Shown in pieces: positions 1 through 5,964 of a DNA stretch of 7,283 bases. The notes below the pieces were generated by a model. That model ran no database searches. It was not told where the DNA came from and saw only the letters and a list, made by a program, of their open reading frames with translations. Position numbers and translations under genes: made by a program. How positions within the stretch are numbered: the stretch's first letter is position 1; every line of letters begins with the position of its first letter. Location of the stretch: the NCBI GenBank assembly GCA_039030125.1, contig JBCCEV010000185.1, positions 1 through 7,283 of the forward strand, given 5' to 3'. The DNA is from JBCCEV01 sp039030125 (GTDB taxonomy: Bacteria > Pseudomonadota > Gammaproteobacteria > Ga0077536).

Positions 1-146
1 GCAATATGGCTGATGGAGAGTTCCATCAGTGCGGTACCGGTGAGGTCACCGCGAAGGATACGGTCGATGGTGTGGTCGCGGGCTGTTTCCCGCAGTTGTA
101 TGAGGCGCTCGGCGGTAACCCGCCAGATCAAGTGATCAGTTTGTAA
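1..146 (+). CDS. 3' end of an unidentified protein (partial)
   Basis: An open frame enters from the left edge (first whole codon at 3) and ends at TAA 144-146, giving about 47 C-terminal residues. The visible part includes a hydrophobic turn around VDGVVAGCF and a tail ending NPPDQVISL. Composition is protein-like (Gly, Asp and Val rich, no low complexity), and about two thirds of third positions are G or C, similar to the downstream genes. The stop is followed by about 160 bases without a plausible gene, as expected at a gene's end. I do not recognise the family. The complementary strand is also open here with equally good third-position GC, so strand choice is not certain. It favours plus because the minus reading has no ATG and no ribosome-binding site. 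Confidence 0.45.
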   Translation, partial: NMADGEFHQCGTGEVTAKDTVDGVVAGCFPQLYEALGGNPPDQVISL

Positions 147-232
147 ACCGTGCGACTTCAAACCTGGCGTGAATGAACTCAGATCTTGGGCTTTGGCAAC
201 CGGGCGAACGAATTTGCAAGGGTGTTCCGATA

Positions 233-246
233 GGTTCCGGGGAACC
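233..246. promoter_or_regulatory. 14-bp inverted repeat upstream of the first LLM gene
   Basis: GGTTCC-GG-GGAACC is a perfect 6-2-6 dyad in the 161-bp gap between the partial gene and the LLM gene at 308, centred about 68 bases before its ATG. The two-base spacer is too short for an RNA hairpin of the full stem, so a protein-binding site is the more natural reading. No convincing -35/-10 pair was found next to it. A dyad this short could also be chance. Confidence 0.25.
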
Positions 247-307
247 GCAACTTTAAACATGCTGTCTGACGGGTTGGTTTTTTCAGAACGATAGAGAGGC
301 GCTGTAC

Positions 308-1213
308 ATGAAAATTGGTTTTATGCTGCCGATGTTTGGTGCGATGGCGACGCATCAGAATATGTTCGATATGGCGCAACTTGCCGAGGAGCGTGGTTTC
401 GAGTCGGTGTGGGCGCCTGACCATGTGATCATGCCAACGCGTATCAACACGACTTACCCGTACAGCCATTCCGGCGATTACATCGCCGATCCGATGGGCG
501 ACCATCTCGAGCCATTTACCAGTCTTTCCTATATCGCAGGCTGCACGAAACGCGTGCGTTTGGGCTTCACGGTGATCGTTGCGCCCTACCGCAATCCGAT
601 CGTCACCGGCAAAATGATGGCCTCCATGGATGTGTTATCCAATGGCCGGCTCATGGTGGGCGCCGGTGCGGGTTGGTTGAAAGAGGAATTCGACGCCTTG
701 GAGGTGCCCTTCAATCGTCGTTGGGCCCGCACCGAGGAGCACATTCGGATCTGGAAGGAGCTGTGGTGCGCTGAGGAACCTGAATTCAACGGCGAGTACC
801 ATCGCTTCTCGCATGTTCAGTGTCGGCCACAACCGTTGCAGAGGCCGCATCCGCCGATCACGATCGGTGGCAACGGCAAAGCATGCTTTAAACGCGTCGT
901 TGAGCTGGCTGACGGTTGGCAAGTTGTTACCACCGGCCCAGAGGACTCATTTAGCAGTGGTGGCAATCTCAAAGACTCGCTGGCGATCTTGAAAGGTATG
1001 GCCGATGACGCAGGGCGTGACTTTGCATCGATCGAAACCACGGCCGTCGTCATTGTTGGGACTCCCCAAAGCGTGCTTAAGGATATTCCTGAATACGAAC
1101 GACTCGGCATAAGCCGCCTGATACTGGATTTTCCATCTTTCGTTTCCGATCCAAGGGAAATGGAATCGATGCTAACGACCGTGGCTGACGGCGCCGATAT
1201 GCAACCCGCTTAG
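308..1213 (+). CDS. LLM-class oxidoreductase (F420-type luciferase-like subfamily)
   Basis: A 301-residue protein of the bacterial luciferase-like TIM-barrel superfamily. The N-terminus MKIGFMLPMFG, the FESVWAPDHV stretch (31-40), VAPYRNPIVTGKMMASMD (91-108), and SNGRLMVGAGAGWLKEEFDAL (111-131) are the pattern of the F420-dependent LLM group of about 280-300 residues. Such enzymes are cytosolic and use F420 or reduced FMN for hydride transfer or monooxygenation; the substrate cannot be read from sequence. The ATG at 308 is supported by GAGAGG at 294-299, eight bases upstream. The gene stands alone on the plus strand and runs tail-to-tail into the nicX-like gene with 34 bases between stops. 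Whether F420 is really the cofactor depends on the host making it; proteobacterial members often use FMN. Family is sure, reaction unknown. Confidence 0.93.
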   Translation: MKIGFMLPMFGAMATHQNMFDMAQLAEERGFESVWAPDHVIMPTRINTTYPYSHSGDYIADPMGDHLEPFTSLSYIAGCTKRVRLGFTVIVAPYRNPIVTGKMMASMDVLSNGRLMVGAGAGWLKEEFDALEVPFNRRWARTEEHIRIWKELWCAEEPEFNGEYHRFSHVQCRPQPLQRPHPPITIGGNGKACFKRVVELADGWQVVTTGPEDSFSSGGNLKDSLAILKGMADDAGRDFASIETTAVVIVGTPQSVLKDIPEYERLGISRLILDFPSFVSDPREMESMLTTVADGADMQPA

Positions 1214-1247
1214 TTAATTGCGCTGTGACAAGGAAAGCTGGTGCGGC

Positions 1248-2300
1248 CTAGCGGCCGGGCGCGCGCAAGTCGTCTGGAATGAGTTCTCCATCCTGCACGA
1301 TGAGTTCATCATCTAACCACAGTGAGCAATTCTTCATCGGCAGATCGAAGTGGCACGAGGTGTTATTGGTGCCACCAAACTCGATGTTGGGCCCCGTGGA
1401 GAACAGAACGTTCCCGTAGTAGGCCCGACCGTCCATACAAATCCCAGGTGCAGAGACGTCCCACAGCGCGTGTTGGTTCAACCCCCAACCGATGTGGGCA
1501 ATGCCGAACGCCCCCGGATCTTCGTAACTCTCATAAAAAGCTTGCAGTTTTCGCGCGTCTTCACCGCCCTGAATTTCGGTGATGAAACCGTCCCGAATGG
1601 TCATGTCGATAGGATCGCGCACGAATTCCTTGTTGGGCAGGATGATGTCGCCGACATCCATTACGACGCGGCCTTCAACGCCATCCTCGGTGCCGATACA
1701 GGCAAGGAAACCACTGGGCCAATGGTCCCAACGGCCTGGGTCAGTGGTGTAGCCGTATTCGGTGACGACCCGCTTTAAGCCATCCTCGCCACTCTTTAAT
1801 TGGTAGATCACATCGGTCCCGGCTTTATTTGTGAAACGCAATGTTTTGGCAGCCTGCACGCGTTGTTCGCTCGCTTCAACGCGGCGGCGGATGTCTTCGT
1901 CTGGAAATAGCCGCTTTAGAATTTCGAAGGGTTCAACGGCCAGTAAAATCCGTGTACCGCCCGCTTGCAGCTCAAGTTGCTCTTTGGAAAACAACAGCAA
2001 CATTAAATCGACGACGAGGTCGGAATCCTTGAGCGTCGCCATGGCTTGGGGGTCTTCGCTTAAAGGATTGATACCGACCTTTTTAATCCGTTCCTCAGGG
2101 CCGCCGCTGGTCGCGTCGGGGGCAACATGGACATTGTTGACATCAGCGCCTAACTCTTCCGCTGCGCGCACAAATGCCTCGGCATAGTTTTGGAGATACT
2201 TGCCCTCCGACAATACGGATACTTTTTCGCCGGGGCCAACATTGCACAATGCCAGCTCGTCGCGAAAGACGCGGGTCATCTCCTCCAATGATGCGGCCAC
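1248..2300 (-). CDS. nicX: 2,5-dihydroxypyridine 5,6-dioxygenase (NicX-like)
   Basis: A 350-residue protein, the same length as Pseudomonas putida NicX. That enzyme is a cytosolic mononuclear non-haem iron dioxygenase that opens 2,5-dihydroxypyridine to N-formylmaleamate in nicotinate degradation, and its fold is related to M29 aminopeptidases. Blocks I recall from NicX are present: DLVVDLMLLLFSKEQ (94-108), GTRILLAVEP (115-124), VTEYGY and GRWDHWPSGF (179-198), DVGDIILP (215-222), HIGWGL (269-274), and CHFDLPMKNC (316-325). The expected iron ligands are His269, His317 and Asp319, matching His265, His318 and Asp320 of NicX as I remember them; His193 is also kept. The start is GTG, 15 bases after the stop of the upstream flavin monooxygenase, with no clear ribosome-binding site, so translational coupling is likely. 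An in-frame ATG at residue 8 follows GGAGGAG with no spacer and is less likely. A related ring-cleaving substrate remains possible. No nicC, nicD, nicE or nicF lies in the window. Confidence 0.9.
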   Translation of the reverse strand: MAASLEEMTRVFRDELALCNVGPGEKVSVLSEGKYLQNYAEAFVRAAEELGADVNNVHVAPDATSGGPEERIKKVGINPLSEDPQAMATLKDSDLVVDLMLLLFSKEQLELQAGGTRILLAVEPFEILKRLFPDEDIRRRVEASEQRVQAAKTLRFTNKAGTDVIYQLKSGEDGLKRVVTEYGYTTDPGRWDHWPSGFLACIGTEDGVEGRVVMDVGDIILPNKEFVRDPIDMTIRDGFITEIQGGEDARKLQAFYESYEDPGAFGIAHIGWGLNQHALWDVSAPGICMDGRAYYGNVLFSTGPNIEFGGTNNTSCHFDLPMKNCSLWLDDELIVQDGELIPDDLRAPGR

Positions 2301-2315
2301 GGTGGTGCGGGCGGG

Positions 2316-3380
2316 TTAAGCGTTAGCAGCGTTTTTGATTGTTGGCTCGCGAAACTGTGGCATCACCTCTTTGGCAAAGAGCTCCATATTTCTCAGCGCC
2401 TTCTCCTGTTCGAAGCCACCGATCCACATGAAATTGATCAACTGATCAACACCGCCTTCATCACGCATCCAGCGCACTTTCTCCGCCACCGCATCCGGTG
2501 TGCCGAACATACCCAGATCGTTATAAATCTCATCGAACGGCACCACGTCCAGCCATTCGAGAATGTCGTTGTAATTGGCGAATTGTGCAGAGACCTTACT
2601 GCGATCGCGCTCGCCCCAAATCTTAGCGGCGGTGCGCACATACCACATCACGTATTCTTCAACATCCGCCTTAACTTGCGCATCGCTTTCGCCGACGTAA
2701 ACAAATTCGTTATGGGCCATCAGCAGATCAGTCCGTCCAGCGGCTGCGGTCATGCGGTGCCAGGGATCAAAGTAGCTTTCCTTCAACGTTTCATAAGGAC
2801 ATAAATACGGCCCGATGAGTCCATTGATACCGCGGGAAATTACTTTCTCGACGGTATAGTCGCTGAGCGCTGCCTGATACAACGGTGGATACGGCTTAGT
2901 AACCGGCTTGGGTAGCACCGAGGTTTCTGGGATTTTCCAAAACTTACCGTCGTAGGAGAATTTGTCCTCCGTCCACGCTAAGCGCAAAATCTCAAGCGAC
3001 TCCTCGAAGCGTTCCTCGGCTTCGTCCATTGAGACATCAAAGCTTTTGAATTCGGCGGGTTGGTTGCCGCGCCCCAATCCCACATCGACCCGTCCCCCCG
3101 ACAAGTGATCCAAGGTTGCCCAATCTTCGGCAATTCGGATCGGGTGCTGAAATGAGGTCACCGCAACGGCGGTACTGATCCGTATCCTCGAAGTTTGGGC
3201 AATCGCATGGCCGGCCAAGGCGGGTACGGCAGCGCGGCCGTATGGACTGAAATGATGCTCGGTTAACCAAACCGTGTCGTAGCCGAGCTCTTCAGCGTAA
3301 GCGATCTGTTCCATTAGTTTTTCGAAAGGTTCCGACTGACCTTCCCGGACTTGAGGCACGATGATGATTCCGAATTCCAT
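2316..3380 (-). CDS. LuxA-like flavin-dependent monooxygenase (LLM class)
   Basis: A 354-residue member of the bacterial luciferase family, in the branch that normally uses FMNH2 supplied by a separate reductase. Seen: N-terminal beta strand MEFGIIIVPQ, AEELGYDTVWLTEHHF (29-44) carrying the double histidine typical of the LuxA active site, FQHPIRIAEDWATLDHLSGGRVDVGLGRG (77-105; phosphate/flavin region), and a C-terminal MFGTPDAVAEKV (291-302) that recurs in the family. ATG at 3380 has an excellent AAGGAG (3389-3394) eight bases away, so the start is firm. It is the first gene of a minus-strand operon with the NicX-like dioxygenase, suggesting it hydroxylates or oxidatively modifies the ring whose product NicX then opens. 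In known nicotinate and picolinate pathways that step is done by other flavoprotein types, so the pairing is notable. No flavin reductase is visible here. Family sure; substrate inferred from context. Confidence 0.93.
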   Translation of the reverse strand: MEFGIIIVPQVREGQSEPFEKLMEQIAYAEELGYDTVWLTEHHFSPYGRAAVPALAGHAIAQTSRIRISTAVAVTSFQHPIRIAEDWATLDHLSGGRVDVGLGRGNQPAEFKSFDVSMDEAEERFEESLEILRLAWTEDKFSYDGKFWKIPETSVLPKPVTKPYPPLYQAALSDYTVEKVISRGINGLIGPYLCPYETLKESYFDPWHRMTAAAGRTDLLMAHNEFVYVGESDAQVKADVEEYVMWYVRTAAKIWGERDRSKVSAQFANYNDILEWLDVVPFDEIYNDLGMFGTPDAVAEKVRWMRDEGGVDQLINFMWIGGFEQEKALRNMELFAKEVMPQFREPTIKNAANA

Positions 3381-3471
3381 CGGTATGACTCCTTAGAGTT
3401 GGGCGGACGCGATCAACGCCTCCATGGTCCGTCCAGGGCCATCCCCAGTCAAGCAATGCTAAAAAGCTGGA

Positions 3472-3501
3472 TTGATCGTTTTGGTGACGTTGCATGAAAA
3501 T
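3472..3501 (+). promoter_or_regulatory. weak sigma70-like promoter candidate for the acyl-CoA dehydrogenase gene
   Basis: TTGATC at 3472-3477 and GAAAAT at 3496-3501 are each 4 of 6 to the sigma70 consensus with an 18-base spacer. Initiation near 3508 would lie after the ATG at 3494 but before the ATG at 3533, agreeing with the later start. TTGATCG (3472-3478) also forms a 7-bp inverted repeat with CGATCAA at 3410-3416 across the divergent intergenic region. No convincing minus-strand promoter for the monooxygenase-nicX operon was found in the same 152 bases. Confidence 0.25.
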
Positions 3502-3532
3502 AGTGCGTTTCCTGATCCTCAAGAGTGCATCA

Positions 3533-4678
3533 ATGCCAAGCATCTACGCTGAAGAACACCACATGTTTCGCGACAGTTTTCGCGCCTGGGTTGCCGATCG
3601 ACTGGCGCCCCGCGCCGCGGAATTCGAAAAAGCAGGGATCGTCGACCGCGAGATTTTCGCCGAAGCAGGAGAACACGGTTATTTAGGTATGGCGATCGAC
3701 GAGCGCTTTGGCGGCGCGGGAACCAAGGATTTCCGCTTCAACGCGATTATTGACGAGGAGTGTGCGTACGCCGGACTTGGCGGTTGCGGCACAGGGTTTG
3801 GGTTGCACAACGATATTGTTACGCCTTACTTCATTGAGTATTGCTCCGAGGAGCAGGCGGAACGTTGGTTGCCAGGGATTGCGGCGGGGCAGTTGATCAC
3901 CGCGATCGCGATGACCGAGCCGGGCACCGGCTCCGATCTCGCCGCCATCGCAACGACGGCAATCAAGGATGGCGACGAGTGGGTGGTAAATGGTTCGAAA
4001 ACATTTATCACCAATGGGATTAATAGCGATCTCGTTGTCGTTGTTTGCCGCACGCGTGCCGAGGGCAGGGCCAAGGGTTTGTCCTTATTGGTTGTGGAGC
4101 GCGATATGCCGGGTTTTGAGCGAGGCCGAAACCTCGGAAAAATTGGCTTGAACTCATCGGATACCGCCGAGTTATTTTTCAATGATGTCCGCGTGCCGAA
4201 TGCGAATCTGTTGGGCGAAGAGGGCAAAGCGTTTGAGTACCTTGCATTTAACTTGGCGCAGGAAAGGCTCTACGTTGCGGTTACCGGAGTTGCGGCCGCC
4301 GAGGCTGCGCTCGAATGGACGGTGGATTACGTCAAACAAAGAAATGCGTTTGGGAAACCCATCGCTAGTTTTCAAAACACCAAGTTTGTGCTCGCCGAGA
4401 TCAGCACCGAAATCGAAGTTACGCGCCCGTTTGTAGAGCAATGCATCATGGAACTCAACGAAGGGAAGCTCAGCGCCGCGCAGGCGGCGCGCGCCAAGCT
4501 CTGGGGCTCAGAGTTGCAGAACAAGGTCATCGACCGCTGTCTGCAGCTTTTTGGCGGCAACGGCTACACCACCGATTACCCGATCGGCCAGGCCTATGTG
4601 GACGCGAGGATTTCGCCTATCTACGCGGGTACCAACGAAATCATGAAAACCATCATTGCCAAGGACGTGCTGGCCTAA
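3533..4678 (+). CDS. Acyl-CoA dehydrogenase, long-chain/isovaleryl type
   Basis: A 381-residue FAD flavoenzyme that oxidises an acyl-CoA to its 2,3-enoyl form, passing electrons to ETF. Numbering is from the ATG at 3533. Seen: YAEEHHMFRDSFRAW at the N-terminus, first family signature AMTEPGTGSD (126-135), YVKQRNAFGKPIASFQ (266-281) and QLFGGNGYTTDYPIGQAYVD (338-357) near the C-terminus. The usual medium-chain catalytic Glu of the IYEGT motif is Ala365 here (IYAGT). The base is probably Glu244 in AQERLY, the position used by long-chain and isovaleryl-CoA dehydrogenases. I chose ATG 3533 because AAGAG lies seven bases upstream and 381 residues is the standard length. An in-frame ATG at 3494 would add 13 hydrophobic, unalignable residues and has only weak ribosome-binding sequence. 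It is divergent from the monooxygenase-nicX operon. Substrate unknown; a CoA-activated acid from the same pathway is one option. Confidence 0.94.
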   Translation: MPSIYAEEHHMFRDSFRAWVADRLAPRAAEFEKAGIVDREIFAEAGEHGYLGMAIDERFGGAGTKDFRFNAIIDEECAYAGLGGCGTGFGLHNDIVTPYFIEYCSEEQAERWLPGIAAGQLITAIAMTEPGTGSDLAAIATTAIKDGDEWVVNGSKTFITNGINSDLVVVVCRTRAEGRAKGLSLLVVERDMPGFERGRNLGKIGLNSSDTAELFFNDVRVPNANLLGEEGKAFEYLAFNLAQERLYVAVTGVAAAEAALEWTVDYVKQRNAFGKPIASFQNTKFVLAEISTEIEVTRPFVEQCIMELNEGKLSAAQAARAKLWGSELQNKVIDRCLQLFGGNGYTTDYPIGQAYVDARISPIYAGTNEIMKTIIAKDVLA

Positions 4679-4704
4679 GTGCGAGCGCCGGTGCTTTAAA
4701 TGGC

Positions 4705-4762
4705 GCATGCCCAACGGGCCAACCCTACAAAAATTCTCCGTTGGTGGGCCCCTTGGGTGTGT
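4705..4762 (+). terminator. Imperfect stem-loop after the acyl-CoA dehydrogenase gene
   Basis: 4705-4720 can pair with 4747-4762: 16 positions with one C-C mismatch and three G-U pairs. The core is CCCAA/TTGGG next to GGGCC/GGCCC, enclosing a 26-base loop. It starts 27 bases after the stop codon, where a terminator would be expected. There is no clean T-run after it (TGTTCATC follows), so it is at best an atypical intrinsic terminator. It may instead be a 3'-end stabilising structure ahead of a Rho-dependent stop. Confidence 0.35.
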
Positions 4763-4789
4763 TGTTCATCACAGATCTTTGAATATTGC

Positions 4790-4817
4790 TTGCATATAAC
4801 GTGCAATTAAATATAAT
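4790..4817 (+). promoter_or_regulatory. sigma70-like promoter of the cupin gene
   Basis: TTGCAT (4790-4795) and a perfect TATAAT (4812-4817) are separated by 16 bases in a locally AT-rich stretch. The -35 box matches only 3 of 6. Initiation near 4824 would give a leader of about 30 bases before the ATG at 4855. The -10 box lies inside the palindrome at 4801-4826, so a bound repressor would block polymerase. Confidence 0.6.
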
Positions 4818-4826
4818 TAGTTGCAC
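4801..4826. promoter_or_regulatory. 26-bp palindromic operator candidate
   Basis: The outer arms GTGCAA (4801-4806) and TTGCAC (4821-4826) are perfect inverted repeats. The AT-rich interior (TTAAATATAATTAG) is also largely dyad-symmetric, so 22 of 26 positions match the reverse complement. It covers the -10 box and the start of the transcript of the cupin gene, a classic repressor position. A TetR-family regulator is encoded by the next gene but one, which makes it the natural candidate ligand; that pairing is inference. No second copy of the arms was seen elsewhere in the window. Confidence 0.6.
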
Positions 4827-4854
4827 CTAAGGTGAAATTAATTAGGGGGTAGTG

Positions 4855-5298
4855 ATGCGACAAACGTTTCTAAGCCAGGCCGATCAGCGCCCAAATCCAA
4901 TCAATGTCGTTGGTGAAGGGATCACTATTCTGAACGCCAACGATCAAAACAAACCTTTTGAAGTGCACGTACAAAACGGTCTTCAAGGCGGCGGACCGCC
5001 CAACCATTCGCATCCTTGGGACGAAGCGTTCTACGTTCTCGAAGGCGAGGTTGAGGTCTCTATCGAAGACCAGGTGCATGTATTGTCGACCGGTGGATTC
5101 ATTCAAATTCCAGCCAACACGGTTCACGCTTACAAAAACCTCAGCGCAACGGCGACCATCCTTGGGATTGTTTCCGATTGCAGAGGCGGGCGGTTTTTTG
5201 CTGCGATGGATAAATCCGTGAAGACCTTACCCGACGACCTCGATAAGCTCCTGGCGATTGGGGAGGCCCACGGCGTTAATTGGGCTTTCCAGCAGTAA
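4855..5298 (+). CDS. Small single-domain cupin protein
   Basis: A 147-residue cytosolic beta-barrel protein of the cupin superfamily. Motif 1 reads GGGPPNHSHPWDEAFYVLEG (45-64) with metal ligands His51, His53 and Glu57. Motif 2 reads GGFIQIPANTVHAYKN (80-95) with the fourth ligand His91; the usual glycine of P-x-G is Asn here (PAN). All four expected metal ligands are therefore present, so a metal-dependent enzyme (dioxygenase, isomerase or similar) or a ligand-binding protein are both possible. The tail after about residue 115 is helical-looking and Asp/Leu rich. ATG 4855 is preferred over the adjacent GTG 4852 because AGGGG (4844-4848) lies six bases before it. The gene has its own promoter-operator and is followed by the TetR gene, whose reading frame probably starts 31 bases later, so the two are likely cotranscribed. 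Reaction not predictable. Confidence 0.9.
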   Translation: MRQTFLSQADQRPNPINVVGEGITILNANDQNKPFEVHVQNGLQGGGPPNHSHPWDEAFYVLEGEVEVSIEDQVHVLSTGGFIQIPANTVHAYKNLSATATILGIVSDCRGGRFFAAMDKSVKTLPDDLDKLLAIGEAHGVNWAFQQ

Positions 5299-5319
5299 AC
5301 AATAGCGTTCATCGAAAAC

Positions 5320-5324
5320 GGGAG
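5320..5324 (+). promoter_or_regulatory. Ribosome-binding site selecting a CTG start
   Basis: GGGAG sits five bases before CTG 5330, in frame with the TetR gene. The ATG at 5325 touches the site directly and runs into TGA after two codons, so it cannot start the regulator. There is no in-frame ATG, GTG or TTG between the upstream stop (5303-5305) and 5420, which leaves CTG 5330, or less likely ATC 5333, as the site's target. Confidence 0.5.
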
Positions 5325-5329
5325 ATGAA

Positions 5330-5926
5330 CTGATCGCCGTCGTCGCGAAAAAACGGGCTTACGACAACTCAGCCAGAGCGCTTAAGCGCGCGCAGGCACG
5401 AGACCGAGTAGTCGAGGCAATGGCTGAAACCATGGCCTTAGGCGGTGAAGACACGCCGGTCGCCGAAGTCGCGCGCCGGGCGGGTGTTTCTAAACGTACG
5501 GTCTATCATTATTTCCCGGACCGCAACGCGCGGGTGGCGGCGATTGATCAGTGGTTGGATTTGCAGCTTCGACCCGATGCGATCCTACCCTCTGACTTCG
5601 AAGATATTCTCGATTACGTCGAACGAATGGTTCACTATGTCTTGGCCAATGAGGTTTGGGTGAAGGCGCAAATCGCTCCGGGCTTACCGAAGCAGGTGCG
5701 AAATCTGCGCAAACAACGTCATCGCAAGGCGTTGCGCGCGGCGTTGCGGCTTCGCATGGATGACGCCGCAGCGGTGGATGAACTGAGTGCCTTGATCCTC
5801 AGCACCGTGCGTGCCGAAGCAATCTTCGATATGTCCGAGATCTACGGATTATCGGAAAAACGCATTAAGAAGAATTTTAGGACCATGGTACAGGCGCTGA
5901 TCGATGAGCATCTTCCCAGTCCTTGA
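5330..5926 (+). CDS. TetR-family transcriptional regulator, probable CTG start
   Basis: From CTG 5330 this gives 198 residues, the usual TetR length. Helix 1 is RALKRAQARDRVVEAMAETM (16-35). The helix-turn-helix follows as TPVAEVARRAGVSKRTVYHYF (42-62), with the SKRTVYHYF recognition helix characteristic of the family. The rest is an all-helical ligand and dimerisation domain with no recognisable ligand motif. Starting at the first ATG (5420) would remove the first half of helix 1, so the true start must be upstream; the GGGAG at 5320-5324 points to CTG 5330. A lost base next to ATGAACTGATC (a frameshift) would be an alternative explanation. The gene follows the cupin gene closely on the same strand and probably shares its promoter, so it may repress itself through the palindrome at 4801-4826 and perhaps control the neighbouring oxidoreductase genes. 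Family sure; start less so. Confidence 0.88.
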   Translation: MIAVVAKKRAYDNSARALKRAQARDRVVEAMAETMALGGEDTPVAEVARRAGVSKRTVYHYFPDRNARVAAIDQWLDLQLRPDAILPSDFEDILDYVERMVHYVLANEVWVKAQIAPGLPKQVRNLRKQRHRKALRAALRLRMDDAAAVDELSALILSTVRAEAIFDMSEIYGLSEKRIKKNFRTMVQALIDEHLPSP

Positions 5927-5936
5927 ATCGACTTCA

Positions 5937-5955
5937 CCGATTAAGGATTAATCGG
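5937..5955. repeat. Perfect 8-3-8 inverted repeat between tetR and the small ORF
   Basis: CCGATTAA-GGA-TTAATCGG lies 10 bases after the tetR stop and ends nine bases before the ATG of the next gene. As DNA it has the size and symmetry of a TetR-type operator. As RNA it is a hairpin whose loop region exposes AAGGA, although that is too far (17 bases) from the ATG to act as its normal ribosome-binding site. No T-run follows, so it is a poor intrinsic terminator. Confidence 0.5.
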
Positions 5956-5964
5956 CATCAAGGT

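Noticed and set aside
1..178. Minus-strand open frame over the left edge, readable as a helical peptide
   Set aside because: It has no ATG and no ribosome-binding site, and it runs opposite to a frame that ends cleanly in TAA with a normal gap after it. Third-position GC does not separate the two, so rejection is tentative.
179..505. 108-residue minus-strand ORF overlapping the start of the first LLM gene
   Set aside because: Arg/His-rich composition typical of an antisense frame; it covers the well-supported ribosome-binding site and N-terminus of the LLM gene.
1214..1260. GC-rich GGCC repeats between the converging LLM and nicX-like genes as a terminator
   Set aside because: Only four-base stems can be formed (GGCC-TAGC-GGCC), with no T-run on either strand.
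1350..1778. 142-residue plus-strand ORF inside the nicX-like gene
   Set aside because: Lies wholly antisense to a gene with clear family motifs, and has no ribosome-binding site.
3494..3532. Upstream ATG of the acyl-CoA dehydrogenase as the true start
   Set aside because: Adds 13 residues unlike family N-termini, has poor ribosome-binding sequence, and would precede the predicted transcription start.
3826..4227. 133-residue minus-strand ORF inside the acyl-CoA dehydrogenase gene
   Set aside because: Ser/Arg/Pro-rich shadow of a strongly supported gene.
4685..4706. GCGCC/GGCGC hairpin just after the acyl-CoA dehydrogenase stop
   Set aside because: Five-base stem with a 12-base loop and no T-run; weaker than the stem-loop at 4705-4762.
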